DNA of 64,000 nucleotides from Salinimicrobium xinjiangense DSM 19287 (GCF_000423585.1 NZ_AUIG01000011.1:1-64000); one strand, 5' to 3'. Shown: positions 52,814 to 62,341, counted from the stretch's first letter. A program made the numbers and translations. The notes: generated from the letters alone by a model not told the origin.

Positions 52814-52831
52814 CCATTTAAAAAGCTGAAT

Positions 52832-53605
52832 ATGAAAATTGCACTTTTCAGTGATATCCACTCCAACCTCCCAGCTTTAGAAGCTTTTTTTAAAGATCTT
52901 CAAAAAAGAGAAGTAGATGCCATTTATTGTCTTGGCGATCTGGTAGGGTATAATATCTGGCCAAACGAGGTCACCGAAGAAATTAGAAAGCGAAATATTC
53001 CCACCATTGCCGGGAATTATGATTTCGGTATTGGCAGGAACAGCGACGAATGCGGTTGTGCTTACAAAACCGAGGAGGAAAAAGCCAATGGCGCCGTTTC
53101 CATTTCCCTCACGAATGAGTTAATTTCAGATAAGAATCGTGCTTACCTGAGAAGTCTTCCGGCGCATATACGGGTGGAATTTCAGCTGAATGAGGATAAG
53201 CTCAATTTGCTCCTGGTTCACGGAAGTCCCCGAAAGATCAATGAATACCTGTTCGAAGACAGGGCAGAAAAAAGTCTGCTGCGCATCATGGAAGATGCCG
53301 ATGCCGATATTATGTGCTTTGGCCACACCCATAAGCCTTACCACCGCATCCTGAATTCCGGGACCGAAGAAACTCCGCATTACCGGCACGCGATCAACCT
53401 GGGATCAATAGGTAAACCTAAGGACGGCGATCCCCGCGGTTGCTACGTGATCCTTAACATAAATGAAACTTCTTCTGTTCTCAACAAAGACAGCATTAAA
53501 CCGGAATTCATCAGGTTTGAATACGATGTCGAGAAAGCCGCACAAGCCGTGGAAGGCAGCCGACTGCCTAATGCTTATGCAGAAAACCTCAGAAACGGAA
53601 AATAA
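52832..53605 (+). CDS. Calcineurin-like metallophosphoesterase in an ars operon
   Basis: 257 aa. Metal ligands in order: FSDIHSN, GDLVGYN, GNYDF, LVHGSPR and GHTHKP, the complete calcineurin-like phosphoesterase set (YfcE/MJ0936-like size). It lies between arsR and acr3 with short gaps, so it should be arsenic-induced. It might remove arsenylated or phosphorylated by-products, which is inference; its substrate is unknown. Confidence 0.85.
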   Translation: MKIALFSDIHSNLPALEAFFKDLQKREVDAIYCLGDLVGYNIWPNEVTEEIRKRNIPTIAGNYDFGIGRNSDECGCAYKTEEEKANGAVSISLTNELISDKNRAYLRSLPAHIRVEFQLNEDKLNLLLVHGSPRKINEYLFEDRAEKSLLRIMEDADADIMCFGHTHKPYHRILNSGTEETPHYRHAINLGSIGKPKDGDPRGCYVILNINETSSVLNKDSIKPEFIRFEYDVEKAAQAVEGSRLPNAYAENLRNGK

Positions 53606-53626
53606 ATTCCTCAAAAACTAACCCCC

Positions 53627-54655
53627 ATGCCAGAACAAAAACGAATCGCCTTTTTCGAAAAATATTTGAGTCTCTGGGTCGCCTTATGTATAGCTGCCGG
53701 AATCCTGATTGGTAATCTCGCAGGAGATGCCATGCAGGTGGTGAGCAGCTGGGAGATCTATCAGGTAAATATTCCAATTGCCATTCTCATTTGGATGATG
53801 ATCTATCCAATGATGCTGCAGATCGATTTTACCAGCATCAAAAAAATCGGCCGCCGGCCCAAGGGAATCGTGCTGACAGTGATCATGAACTGGCTGGTCA
53901 AGCCATTTACCATGGCATTTTTTGCATGGATATTTTTTACAAAGATCTTTGCCGCATTCATTGATCCTTCAATGGCCGGGGAATATATCGCAGGAGCCAT
54001 TATTCTCGGCGCCGCGCCCTGTACCGCAATGGTCTTTGTCTGGTCTTACCTTACCGACGGGGACCCGAATTACACCCTCATGCAGGTATCGGTGAACGAC
54101 CTCATCATCCTGTTTGCCTTTGTCCCTATCGTGGGACTGCTTTTAGGAATTACAGATGTGGTGGTGCCTTATGAAACCCTCATATTAAGCATTCTTATTT
54201 ACGTTGTAATTCCGCTGGTGGCCGGGATCCTTACCAGCAAACTTCTTATAAGCTCAAGAGGCAGGGAGTGGTTCACGGGAGAATTCCTTCCAAAATTCAA
54301 ACCTGTAAGTGTCATTGCATTACTACTTACCCTGGTCTTGCTCTTCGCTTTTCAGGGGGAGAATATTTTGAACAATCCGTTCATCATTGTTCTTATTGCC
54401 GTCCCGCTTATCATCCAGACCTATTTCATTTTCTTTGTTACCTGGTTTTCCGGAAAAAAGCTCAACCTGCAACACCAGGTTTGTGCCCCGGCAGCGATGA
54501 TTGGTGCCAGTAACTTTTTTGAACTTTCTGTGGCCGTGGCTATAGGTCTCTTCGGATTGCAAAGTCCGGCGGCGCTGGTATGCGTGGTGGGAGTTCTGGT
54601 GGAAGTTCCGGTGATGTTGTCGCTGGTGAATTACGCCAACAGGAAGAAATATTAA
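53627..54655 (+). CDS. acr3: ACR3-family arsenite efflux transporter
   Basis: 342 aa with about ten membrane helices. GAAPCTAMVFVWSYLTDGDPNYTL contains the essential Cys of ACR3 transporters, followed by QVSVNDLIILFAFVPIV. The late PAAMIGASNFFELSVAVAI is also family-typical. It extrudes As(III) as an antiporter or uniporter at the inner membrane. It is the last gene of the ars operon. Confidence 0.92.
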   Translation: MPEQKRIAFFEKYLSLWVALCIAAGILIGNLAGDAMQVVSSWEIYQVNIPIAILIWMMIYPMMLQIDFTSIKKIGRRPKGIVLTVIMNWLVKPFTMAFFAWIFFTKIFAAFIDPSMAGEYIAGAIILGAAPCTAMVFVWSYLTDGDPNYTLMQVSVNDLIILFAFVPIVGLLLGITDVVVPYETLILSILIYVVIPLVAGILTSKLLISSRGREWFTGEFLPKFKPVSVIALLLTLVLLFAFQGENILNNPFIIVLIAVPLIIQTYFIFFVTWFSGKKLNLQHQVCAPAAMIGASNFFELSVAVAIGLFGLQSPAALVCVVGVLVEVPVMLSLVNYANRKKY

Positions 54656-54709
54656 AGTCTGAAGCTTTCCCCGCTCCCCCAATTGAAGAAGTTTTAATAG
54701 CTTTAGATC

Positions 54710-55144
54710 ATGAGTCGGGAAAGCTTTAGGGAAGTTCAAAAATTCACCCAATGGTGGCTGTGGTTATTGCTGCTCTCGCTCGGCATCATTTTGATATATA
54801 ACCAGGCAGCAAATCTTGGCGCACTTATCCTGGTGGTGATAAGCCTGCTGTTCCTTTCCCTGCGCCTTATTACAGAAGTGGATAAAAAGGGAATAAAATT
54901 TCACTATTTTCCTTTTCTGAAAAGAGCGTATAAATGGCAGGAAATTGCCTCTGCACAGGTGGTCGATTATGGCTTTGCCGGTGGCTGGGGCATCCGGTTA
55001 TATACCCCTTATGGTACCATCTATAATGTAAAAGGCAGCAAAGGCCTGGCGGTTGAACTAAAAAATGGTAAAAAATTCTGTCTGGGAACCCAAAAGCCGG
55101 AAGCACTTCAAAAATTACTTTCATCTATAAACCTTCAAAAATGA
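54710..55144 (+). CDS. Hypothetical membrane protein with PH-like C-terminal part
   Basis: 144 aa. Two hydrophobic helices (about 14-30 and 37-55) are followed by a soluble part with ITEVDKKGIKFHYFPFLKR and WQEIASAQVVDYGFAGGWGI, resembling a small membrane-associated PH-like domain. It starts 54 bp after acr3 and overlaps the next gene by 4 nt, so it begins a two-gene unit that may be co-transcribed with the ars operon. Confidence 0.75.
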   Translation: MSRESFREVQKFTQWWLWLLLLSLGIILIYNQAANLGALILVVISLLFLSLRLITEVDKKGIKFHYFPFLKRAYKWQEIASAQVVDYGFAGGWGIRLYTPYGTIYNVKGSKGLAVELKNGKKFCLGTQKPEALQKLLSSINLQK

Positions 55145-55629
55145 CATTTAAAGCTTCTCTTTTTTTTCTGATCATTTTACTCACTGCTTCTGCCTTTGCG
55201 CAGGTACCAAAAGATTCAGAACTTTTTGAGGCGCTAAAAAAGAACGACAGCCTGCTCTTTGATGCAGGATTCAACAACTGCGAAATTTCAGCTTTTGAGC
55301 ACCTTATTGGTGAGGATCTTGAGTTCTACCATGATCAGGGCGGACTTACCACCAACAAAGAAGATTTCCTGAACAACGTACGCAACAACATCTGCTCCTC
55401 GCCCGATAAAAAACCAATTCGCAAGCTGGATGCGGAAAGCCTGGAGGTTTTCCCGCTGTACAGTAACGGAAAATTATATGGCGCCATCCAAAAAGGCAGG
55501 CACGACTTTTTTATCAAAGAACCCGGCAAAGAATTATACCAGACCAGTTCCGCCTTATTCACTCATGTATGGCTTCTTGAGGACGAGAAATGGACCTTAA
55601 AAAGGGTGCTGAGTTATGATCATCAATAG
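55141..55629 (+). CDS. Secreted NTF2-like (DUF4440-type) protein
   Basis: 162 aa. The signal peptide is residues 1-21 (FFLIILLTASAFAQ). The mature part has LFEALKKNDSLLFDAGFNNC, FEHLIGEDLEFYHDQGG and LLEDEKWTLKRVLSYDH, the pattern of SnoaL/DUF4440 NTF2-like domains. Function is unknown. ATGA overlap with the preceding gene; a short reading frame overlaps its end. Confidence 0.8.
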   Translation: MTFKASLFFLIILLTASAFAQVPKDSELFEALKKNDSLLFDAGFNNCEISAFEHLIGEDLEFYHDQGGLTTNKEDFLNNVRNNICSSPDKKPIRKLDAESLEVFPLYSNGKLYGAIQKGRHDFFIKEPGKELYQTSSALFTHVWLLEDEKWTLKRVLSYDHQ

Positions 55630-55813
55630 GGTTCCAAAAAGGGCATTTTCGGGAGGTATTTATTTTCTTTGTTTCCTCCTCTTTTATAGCTGCGGAAGAT
55701 CTTCGGAAGAAGGCATGATCGCTGCCGCACTTTCTGATTCTGAAATGAACTGGATTTCTGAAGAAAGTGAAAACGTTACATTATACAATAATCCATATAC
55801 ATTATTCATTTAA
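55616..55813 (+). pseudogene. Possible truncated lipoprotein gene
   Basis: A 65-codon frame has an N-terminal hydrophobic stretch with lipobox LLFYSCGRS, then EEGMIAAALSDSEMNWISEE and ENVTLYNNPYT before a stop in AT-rich repeat sequence. It overlaps the previous gene by 14 nt, as in coupled operons. It looks like the N-terminal part of a larger lipoprotein whose remainder was replaced by repeats. Confidence is limited. Confidence 0.35.
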
Positions 55814-56265
55814 AAGGTTTCACACAAAGCTCACGAAGTCAAAAAAGAAGAGCACAAAGAAATTGTAATTCATTTGCTGCTTTTTATTTCATTTCAATAG
55901 AGGTCTTAAAGTCTATTATTTCAGCTTATTTAATATAAAATATTCAATATACCTTATACAATACAAATGTTTCCCGCAGATCCCGCTGATCTTCGCAGAA
56001 CAACTAATCCCTAATCACCAATTAACCCTTTTTGGAATTTGGTGATTGGTGATTGGTGATTGGTGATTGGTGATTGGAATTTAATTATTGCTATTTAAAA
56101 AGCCACGGATTCACGGATAATTCTATTTACTCATACCCTTATTCTTTTCATTCTCAAATCCTCAAATCACCAAATTTGCAAATCAATAATTGATCGTTGT
56201 TCATTCATCCTTTTTAATTGAAAAATTCATTTTCAAATCCTCAAATCACCAGATCATTAAATCAG
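55814..56265. repeat. Intergenic repeat mosaic with a 7-bp tandem array
   Basis: No gene. Modules in order: TTTCACACAAAGCTCACGAAG and GAAGAGCACAAAGAA (also at 33.6 kb), ATATAAAATATTCAATAT (also at 40.7 kb), TTTCCCGCAGATCCCGCTGA and CACCAATTAACC (inverse of the 40.4-kb units), five copies of GGTGATT at 56041-56075, CCACGGATTCACGGAT, and two CAAATCCTCAAATCACCA copies. It lies between the short lipoprotein frame and a convergent serine hydrolase gene. Confidence 0.8.
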
Positions 56266-57609
56266 TTATTGATCATTGCCAATTGAATTGATCACTTCCC
56301 TCAGAAAAACATTCAAATCAAATTCCGGGTGTTCTGCGAGTCCGAAGCGGACAACGACCAGGTCTTTGGAGGGGATGATGAAAACGTGCTGCCCCTGAAA
56401 ACCATTGGCCGAAAAAAGGTCCCGCGGCACATCTGGATAAATTCCGCCGGCATTGAGCCAGAAATGGGCGCCATATTGTCCATCAGATCCTTCCACTGGC
56501 TGAACAGTGTAATCCACCCAGTCTTCAGTGAGGATCTGCTCTCCATTCCAGTTACCTTTATTGAGGTACAATAAACCGAATTTCGCCCAATCGCGGGCCG
56601 TAGCCCAGGAATAGGAAGAGCCGACATAATTTCCTGAAAGATCGGCTTCCACTGTCATGGAATGCATTCCGATCTTATCGATCAATTCCCTATACCAGAA
56701 ATCCAGGTATTCCTGCTGACTCTCAAATTGATCTCTGATATAACCCGAAAGCAGGTTGGAAGTACCCGAAGAATAATTCCATATCTCACCCGGCTCCCCT
56801 ACCAGAGGTTTATGCAGCTGTACACTGGTCATATCTTCGGCAAGGAAAAGCATTTTCGTAACATCAGATATTTTTGAATAATCCTCTTCCCATTCCAGGC
56901 TGCTGTTCATTTGCAGGAGATCGTTCAGCGTAATCTGCGCCCTCTTGTCATTCTTCCATTCCAGGAAAAGATGATCCTGTTCGACAGAAATCCGGCCCTG
57001 CTCTTCCAAAACGCCCAGAACAGCACTCGTTATACTTTTGGTCATGGACCAGCCAAGGAGTTTTGTGTCTTCAGTAAAACCTTCAGTATATTTTTCAGCA
57101 AGGAGATGGTCCTTATGAAGCACAACAACAGCCCGGGTTTTATGCTCCTCAAAAAAGGCATTTTCGAGGGCTCTTTCCAGCTGATCATAATTCACTTCAG
57201 GAAAAAGAGTATCTACAGGTTTTTCGTGGCCGAAAGGAAAAGGCAGCGGCAGGGCAGTCTGATTACGCCGCGGACTTACATCAGGGAAGTCATTTCTGTC
57301 TCCGCCTTCGGGAAGAAGGATACAGCCGAGCCCGGGACTAAACATTGCGGTCCGTTTCTTTAGTCCGAAGACAGTAGATGATGCAGCCTTATTATCACGA
57401 TCTATCTCATAATCTGAAAGGTGGACAGGATCGAAATTATTGTCCTGTGTGGCGACAGTTTCGGGATCACGACCTGCTTCATACACGCAGGAACAAACAT
57501 TTTTTGCAGCAAAGCCGGTGATAAGAATGAGGCGGGGGTAGTAAATATAACCCACAACTCCCAGTGCCAGAAAAATAAAAATAAGAAGGGCAGTAACAAT
57601 CTTTTTCAT
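56266..57609 (-). CDS. Beta-lactamase-fold serine hydrolase, membrane-anchored
   Basis: 447 aa. An N-terminal hydrophobic segment (4-26) anchors or exports it. The catalytic SMTK (SxxK) is followed by NDLLQMNSSLEWEEDY, NYSSGTSNLLSG (YxN-type) and a late QGQHVFIIPSKDLVVVRFG. This is the class C beta-lactamase/6-aminohexanoate-dimer-hydrolase group and is probably periplasmic. It is monocistronic. The 95-residue region before the catalytic domain has no recognised motif. Confidence 0.85.
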   Translation of the reverse strand: MKKIVTALLIFIFLALGVVGYIYYPRLILITGFAAKNVCSCVYEAGRDPETVATQDNNFDPVHLSDYEIDRDNKAASSTVFGLKKRTAMFSPGLGCILLPEGGDRNDFPDVSPRRNQTALPLPFPFGHEKPVDTLFPEVNYDQLERALENAFFEEHKTRAVVVLHKDHLLAEKYTEGFTEDTKLLGWSMTKSITSAVLGVLEEQGRISVEQDHLFLEWKNDKRAQITLNDLLQMNSSLEWEEDYSKISDVTKMLFLAEDMTSVQLHKPLVGEPGEIWNYSSGTSNLLSGYIRDQFESQQEYLDFWYRELIDKIGMHSMTVEADLSGNYVGSSYSWATARDWAKFGLLYLNKGNWNGEQILTEDWVDYTVQPVEGSDGQYGAHFWLNAGGIYPDVPRDLFSANGFQGQHVFIIPSKDLVVVRFGLAEHPEFDLNVFLREVINSIGNDQ

Positions 57610-57759
57610 GAAGGAATATTGGGAATTTAAATATAATCGTAATTCTCTATACCTTCCAAAAATGGGAAAATAAAGCCCTTTTTTAGGTCTTCAATAATCA
57701 AACAGCAGCAGCTGTAGAAAAAATTCGATAGATTTATCTTTTATCAACTAAATCATCAA

Positions 57760-58614
57760 ATGAAAATATTATTATCTGCCGCTGTTTTCTTCCTTGTTTG
57801 TCTAAAGGGTCATTCACAGGAACAGCCAACAGAAATCCTTCTTCTGGGATCTGATCATCTCACGCAGGTCTACAACAGCAATTCCTCAAATACGGACGTT
57901 TTTACTGAAAAAAATCAACAGGGAATAGCTGAATTCGTCTCTGCTTTTAAAAATTTCAGGCCAGATATGGTCATGGTTGAAAACTTACCCGAAGAGAAAC
58001 CGGAGACAGACAGCCTTTACAGGCTTTACCAAGAAAATCAGCTGAATCTTACCGAGCTGGAATACGGTCGGAGTGAAGTGTTCCAAATTGCCTTCAGAAT
58101 TGCAAGTGAGGCCCACCTTGAGGAGATCTTTTGTGTGGATGCTCCCGGAGGTACCTCTCATAACATACTCAAAAATGGCAAAAACATAGCCTTTTTTAAT
58201 TCGGCTTTACAGCAATTAGGAAGCCTGGCAGGTGAGAAAAAAAGGGCTCTAGCAGAGGGTGATATTTCGCTAAAAGAATACCTCACTTTCCTCAATCAGC
58301 CTGAAGCTTATAAGGCGATCTACAATGTGCGCTACATAGCTCCTGCCCGTGTTACCCATGGGACTTTCACAAATCCCGATGAAAGAGTTCCTGTTGAGTT
58401 TATCAATAATGATTACATAGGCGCAGAACTCATCTCAGTTTTCAAGAACAGGGACTATAAGATATATTCTAATATAGTAACTAATGTAATGGAAAAAGAA
58501 CCGCAACGAATTGTTTTGGTAATTGGCGTGGGTCATATTGGCTCTCTAAGAAATATACTGAGGGACGACCCTGAATTTAAAGTAATTGATGCCAATCAAT
58601 ATTTGAAATTATGA
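57760..58614 (+). CDS. Secreted DUF5694 protein
   Basis: 284 aa. Signal peptide 1-19 (LVCLKGHSQ). ILLLGSDHLTQVYN, RPDMVMVENLPEEK and the late VLVIGVGHIGSLRNIL are family marks of DUF5694, which resembles the TraB/PrgY-type fold with paired His/Glu residues. Function is unknown. It overlaps the next gene by 4 nt. Confidence 0.8.
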   Translation: MKILLSAAVFFLVCLKGHSQEQPTEILLLGSDHLTQVYNSNSSNTDVFTEKNQQGIAEFVSAFKNFRPDMVMVENLPEEKPETDSLYRLYQENQLNLTELEYGRSEVFQIAFRIASEAHLEEIFCVDAPGGTSHNILKNGKNIAFFNSALQQLGSLAGEKKRALAEGDISLKEYLTFLNQPEAYKAIYNVRYIAPARVTHGTFTNPDERVPVEFINNDYIGAELISVFKNRDYKIYSNIVTNVMEKEPQRIVLVIGVGHIGSLRNILRDDPEFKVIDANQYLKL

Positions 58615-59597
58615 AAATGCTTGTCGTTTTATTTTACCTGTTCATTTGTGCCTCTACTTTAGGAGAGCTGCAGTTGCAAAAATCTTCGGATGTAAAGAAG
58701 AAAATAAATGAACTGGGGGAACGCTATACAGAATTGGGACGCTTCAGCGGAAGCATCCTTGTGGCAGCAGATGGTGAAATTATTTACAGCAACTTTTTTG
58801 GAAAAGCAGATTATGAATCACGTAAGTTATTTTCTGAAAGCACAGTTTTTTCTTTGGGCCCCTTTTCAGAATTAATTCTGAACCATACCTGTGAGCAACT
58901 ACAATCGGAAGTAAATTCAGATTCAATGAAATCTGAATCTCAGAAAGCAGTCGTGGCTCTCATTACTAAACTACATCTGAAAAATACATTCCTGCAAACG
59001 GAAGCGCCCGGGAATGCCGCCACGGGATACGTTCACAACATAGGGCCACAGGGAATCGACACGACTCCGGTATCTCAGGATACAGAACTACAACTTTGGA
59101 CCAATGCTGCAGATCTGCAAAAATTGATAACAACAATAACAGACAAAAGCCTGGTTCAGGACGGTTATTCTGAAAACGGTGGATTCAGTTATGCCATAAG
59201 AAAAACGGGGAACCTAAATGTGATCGTCCTTAGCAACCGCAGGCATCCTGTCGCCGATGAAATGACAAAAGGTATTAAGTCGATTCTTGAAGACAAAAAT
59301 TACATGTTACCGCTCCCTCGCAAAGAGATACAAATTGCCCCTGCATTACTAAAAGAATATGCCGGCAACTATGCTCTTAATCCTAAAATGCAACTCCAGG
59401 TTATTACAAATAATGACAGCCTGTTCGTTCTCATGGGGCCTCAAAAAGTGCATTTAAAGCCACAGTCGGACAATCAGTTTTTTATGGAACAGGGGGATTC
59501 GGCAATAAGATTTCTTAAAGATAGCGAGGGAAATATTTCTTCTGCAGAATTGCTGGACGGTTTTCTTACAGGAAATAGAATTTCAAGAGTAGAATAA
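58611..59597 (+). CDS. Secreted beta-lactamase-fold pseudoenzyme
   Basis: 328 aa. After a short signal peptide comes FSGSILVAADGEIIYSNFFG, typical of serine hydrolases, then VFSLGPFSELIL, where active relatives have the catalytic GSxSK: Ser is replaced by Pro and Lys by Glu. Most of the middle domain with the catalytic Tyr is missing, and the sequence resumes at KLHLKNTFLQTEAPGNAATG. The C-terminal part (IAPALLKEYAGNYALNPKMQ) resembles the DUF3471 domain. It is coupled to the DUF5694 gene. Confidence 0.7.
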   Translation: MKMLVVLFYLFICASTLGELQLQKSSDVKKKINELGERYTELGRFSGSILVAADGEIIYSNFFGKADYESRKLFSESTVFSLGPFSELILNHTCEQLQSEVNSDSMKSESQKAVVALITKLHLKNTFLQTEAPGNAATGYVHNIGPQGIDTTPVSQDTELQLWTNAADLQKLITTITDKSLVQDGYSENGGFSYAIRKTGNLNVIVLSNRRHPVADEMTKGIKSILEDKNYMLPLPRKEIQIAPALLKEYAGNYALNPKMQLQVITNNDSLFVLMGPQKVHLKPQSDNQFFMEQGDSAIRFLKDSEGNISSAELLDGFLTGNRISRVE

Positions 59598-59648
59598 ATC
59601 CGACACCTTCAGTTTCAGCTTAAATCCGTTAGATATCTCTTGGGAAAC

Positions 59649-61271
59649 CTATAAAACGTAGCTAAGCACTTGTGTAAAGATAATGATCGCAACCAGTGCA
59701 AAGGGATACACAGTGGCATAAGCAACCTGTGGGCCTTCGCTGGTCGTCATGGAATCCACAGCACTTAGCCCGGGAGTACTGGTCATCCCACCCGTCAAAG
59801 CTCCCAGGACTGAGAGAAAGTTCATATGAAGAAGTAATCTCGCAACAAGAACCCCTACTATCATAGGAATTAAGGTAATCGCCGCTCCAACTGCAAAAAG
59901 ACTTAGTCCGTATTCCTCTATGGTCGGTCCTAACTGACTACCGGCTGCCAGACCTACAGGAATTAGAAAGAGTAACAGCCCAAACTGTCGCAGAATCTGA
60001 TTACCGGTGCCCGGGAGATTCCAGAGAATTGGTCCTGTTTTCCCGATTCTGCTCAATACAAGGGCAGCTAATAAAACACCGCCTGTAATTCCCAGAGAAA
60101 AGGAAGTGCCTCCGGGCAGAGGTATTTCAATGGCTCCAAGGATCAATCCAATTACTATACCCAGCGCTACCGGCAAAAAACTGGTAGTTTCCACCTCTTT
60201 CATGCTATCTCCAAAAAGCTGACTAAGACCATTGACATTTCCCTTTGTTGAGGATATGAAAAGTCGGTCGCCAAATTTCAGTTTTACAGATGGCCTTGCA
60301 GGAAGATCAATGCCTGCTCTTCGAATCCGGGTAACCGTAGCTTTATAGTTCTCTCTTAAATTTAATTCTCCCACAGTAGTGTTTACCACATTCCGTTTGG
60401 AAACTACATACCATCTAACTTCAAACATCCCGCTCTCAGGAATATCGATAGTTGTTGGTTTTCCTAGAAGCAACTCCACCCTTTTAAGTGCTTCTATTGT
60501 TCCTACTGCCCTTACCAGGTCACCTTTACGCAATACAAGATCTGCTGACGGGGGAATAGATGTTTCATTTGCCCTCATGACCCGGGAGATATTTGCCTTG
60601 GTCATCATTCTAATGTCCAATTCACGGATAGTTTTTCCGTCGGCATTTTCGTTGGTTATAATAAAGTTCTTATGGGTTACTTTGGGGATCTGGATCTGGG
60701 TTTCTTCTGCATATTTCTGTTCTTCCTTAGCCATATTAGTGGCAAAAATCCTGGGAGCCAGCCTTACAAAAAGAATCACCCCAATAACTCCAAAAGGATA
60801 GGCTATGCCGTAGCCAATAGATGCCAAAGATGAGCCTGTGGCTTCAATAGCGGCTGCCAGACCGGGGGTGCTGGTTAATGCACCCGAAAATAATCCTGCA
60901 GAGATCCTGTGGTCAATATCAAAAGCTATTGCCAGGACAAAAGTTGTAACAGCACCTACCACAACTGTCAAAAAAGCCATGCTTATAAGTTTCCTTCCCT
61001 GTGCCTTATAAACTTCAAAAAAGGTTGGCCCCGCCTGCATTCCAATCGTAAAAATGAAAAGCAGCAGACCTATTTGCTGAATTATCCCCGGCAGTGCAAA
61101 TTCCACGCCCCGGGAGAACATTATGTAACCATAGAACATAGCTACAAATATTACGGCCGAAGAATCAAGAGACAGCCCTCTGTAGGAAAACTTTCCCAGG
61201 ATGATACCTATACCAATGATTATAAAAAGAGCCACATAATCAATGCTTAGGAAGTCAAGGAGTGAAGACAT
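59649..61271 (-). CDS. AspT/YidE-family membrane transporter with RCK_C domains
   Basis: 540 aa. Two membrane halves of the aspartate:alanine exchanger type (each with a GxxxSTPGLAA/S motif: ALTSTPGLAAAIEATG and GMTSTPGLSAVDSM) flank two cytoplasmic TrkA_C-like domains (IRELDIRMMTKANISRVMR and TVGELNLRENYKATVTRI). It probably exchanges organic acids or amino acids at the inner membrane; the substrate is unknown. It is monocistronic, with a 244-bp upstream spacer. Confidence 0.85.
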   Translation of the reverse strand: MSSLLDFLSIDYVALFIIIGIGIILGKFSYRGLSLDSSAVIFVAMFYGYIMFSRGVEFALPGIIQQIGLLLFIFTIGMQAGPTFFEVYKAQGRKLISMAFLTVVVGAVTTFVLAIAFDIDHRISAGLFSGALTSTPGLAAAIEATGSSLASIGYGIAYPFGVIGVILFVRLAPRIFATNMAKEEQKYAEETQIQIPKVTHKNFIITNENADGKTIRELDIRMMTKANISRVMRANETSIPPSADLVLRKGDLVRAVGTIEALKRVELLLGKPTTIDIPESGMFEVRWYVVSKRNVVNTTVGELNLRENYKATVTRIRRAGIDLPARPSVKLKFGDRLFISSTKGNVNGLSQLFGDSMKEVETTSFLPVALGIVIGLILGAIEIPLPGGTSFSLGITGGVLLAALVLSRIGKTGPILWNLPGTGNQILRQFGLLLFLIPVGLAAGSQLGPTIEEYGLSLFAVGAAITLIPMIVGVLVARLLLHMNFLSVLGALTGGMTSTPGLSAVDSMTTSEGPQVAYATVYPFALVAIIIFTQVLSYVL

Positions 61272-61515
61272 GTTTTATTTAAGATTTAAATTTTTGAACC
61301 AGAAAATCACCTTCCAAAAATGGCTTTTCGGGGCACAATTTTTAGCCTGTAAAGATTCAACTAATTGAATAAATATTTGAAAGAGAATTAAAAATAAAAC
61401 TTCCGGAACTCATGATCATTTTTATATTATAAATACTCAAAAAATAACACCTGATTTCCATTCCAACGAAAATTGGTGCCGGTACCCGAAGCGTATTAGA
61501 CGAACTCTGTCTTCC

Positions 61516-62304
61516 CTAATTCACCCGCACATCTTTGAAATAACTCATGAAGATCGAGGCTGTTTTTTCCACTTTTTGAGCATCGGGCGGAGAGACATCC
61601 TTCAGCTTATATTCCATTCCCAGAGCTTCCCATTTATGAACGCCTAACTGGTGATATGGCAGGATCTCTACCCGCTCGATAGTTTTGTAATCTTTAAAAT
61701 GATTTCCCAATTCATGCAGATGTTCTTCCTGATCACTCCAGCCGGGCACCAGCACATATCTAAGCCACATGGGTTTTCCTGTAGATTCTCTATGTTCGGC
61801 TACCTTAAAGGTATTGACATTTGAAAGTCCGGTGAGTTTTTTATGCCATTCGTTGTTAAAATGCTTTACGTCCAGCATCAGCAGATCGGTCACCTCAAGC
61901 AGGTCTTTGGCCTGTTGGTCTATAAGCCGGCCGTTGGAATCTAGTACAGTATTTACTCCTTCCTCGTGTAGCCTGTTAAAAAGCTTTTTCAGAATGGAGC
62001 GCTGTAGCAGTGGTTCTCCCCCTGAAACGGTCACTCCTCCTTTTTTACCGAAGTAAGATCTTTGTTTTATAGCCCGTTCTACAAGCTCTTCGATCTCAAG
62101 AAAATGGCCACCCTTAACGTCCATAGTGTCGGGATTAGCACAGTATAAACATCGAAACTGGCAGCCCTGAACGAATACCACCATACGAATTCCCGGACCG
62201 TCGTGGGTGCCAAAAGTTTCAATAGAATGCACCCTCAGCCGGTTGGAAGCTTCCGAATTTAACTGTTCTACTTTTTGTGCAACCAGCAAACCATCTTTGA
62301 TCAT
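61516..62304 (-). CDS. pflA: Pyruvate formate-lyase activating enzyme
   Basis: 262 aa. IETFGTHDGPGIRMVVFVQG is the family N-terminus. The radical SAM motif is CQFRCLYC (CX3CX2C), then VSGGEPLLQ and a late EILPYHQLGVHKWEALG. It generates the glycyl radical on the formate C-acetyltransferase encoded just upstream. A hairpin lies in the 95-bp gap between them. Confidence 0.92.
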   Translation of the reverse strand: MIKDGLLVAQKVEQLNSEASNRLRVHSIETFGTHDGPGIRMVVFVQGCQFRCLYCANPDTMDVKGGHFLEIEELVERAIKQRSYFGKKGGVTVSGGEPLLQRSILKKLFNRLHEEGVNTVLDSNGRLIDQQAKDLLEVTDLLMLDVKHFNNEWHKKLTGLSNVNTFKVAEHRESTGKPMWLRYVLVPGWSDQEEHLHELGNHFKDYKTIERVEILPYHQLGVHKWEALGMEYKLKDVSPPDAQKVEKTASIFMSYFKDVRVN

Positions 62305-62341
62305 GAGCTTTCCTTTTACTCCGGATTAATAAAAAGCATCA

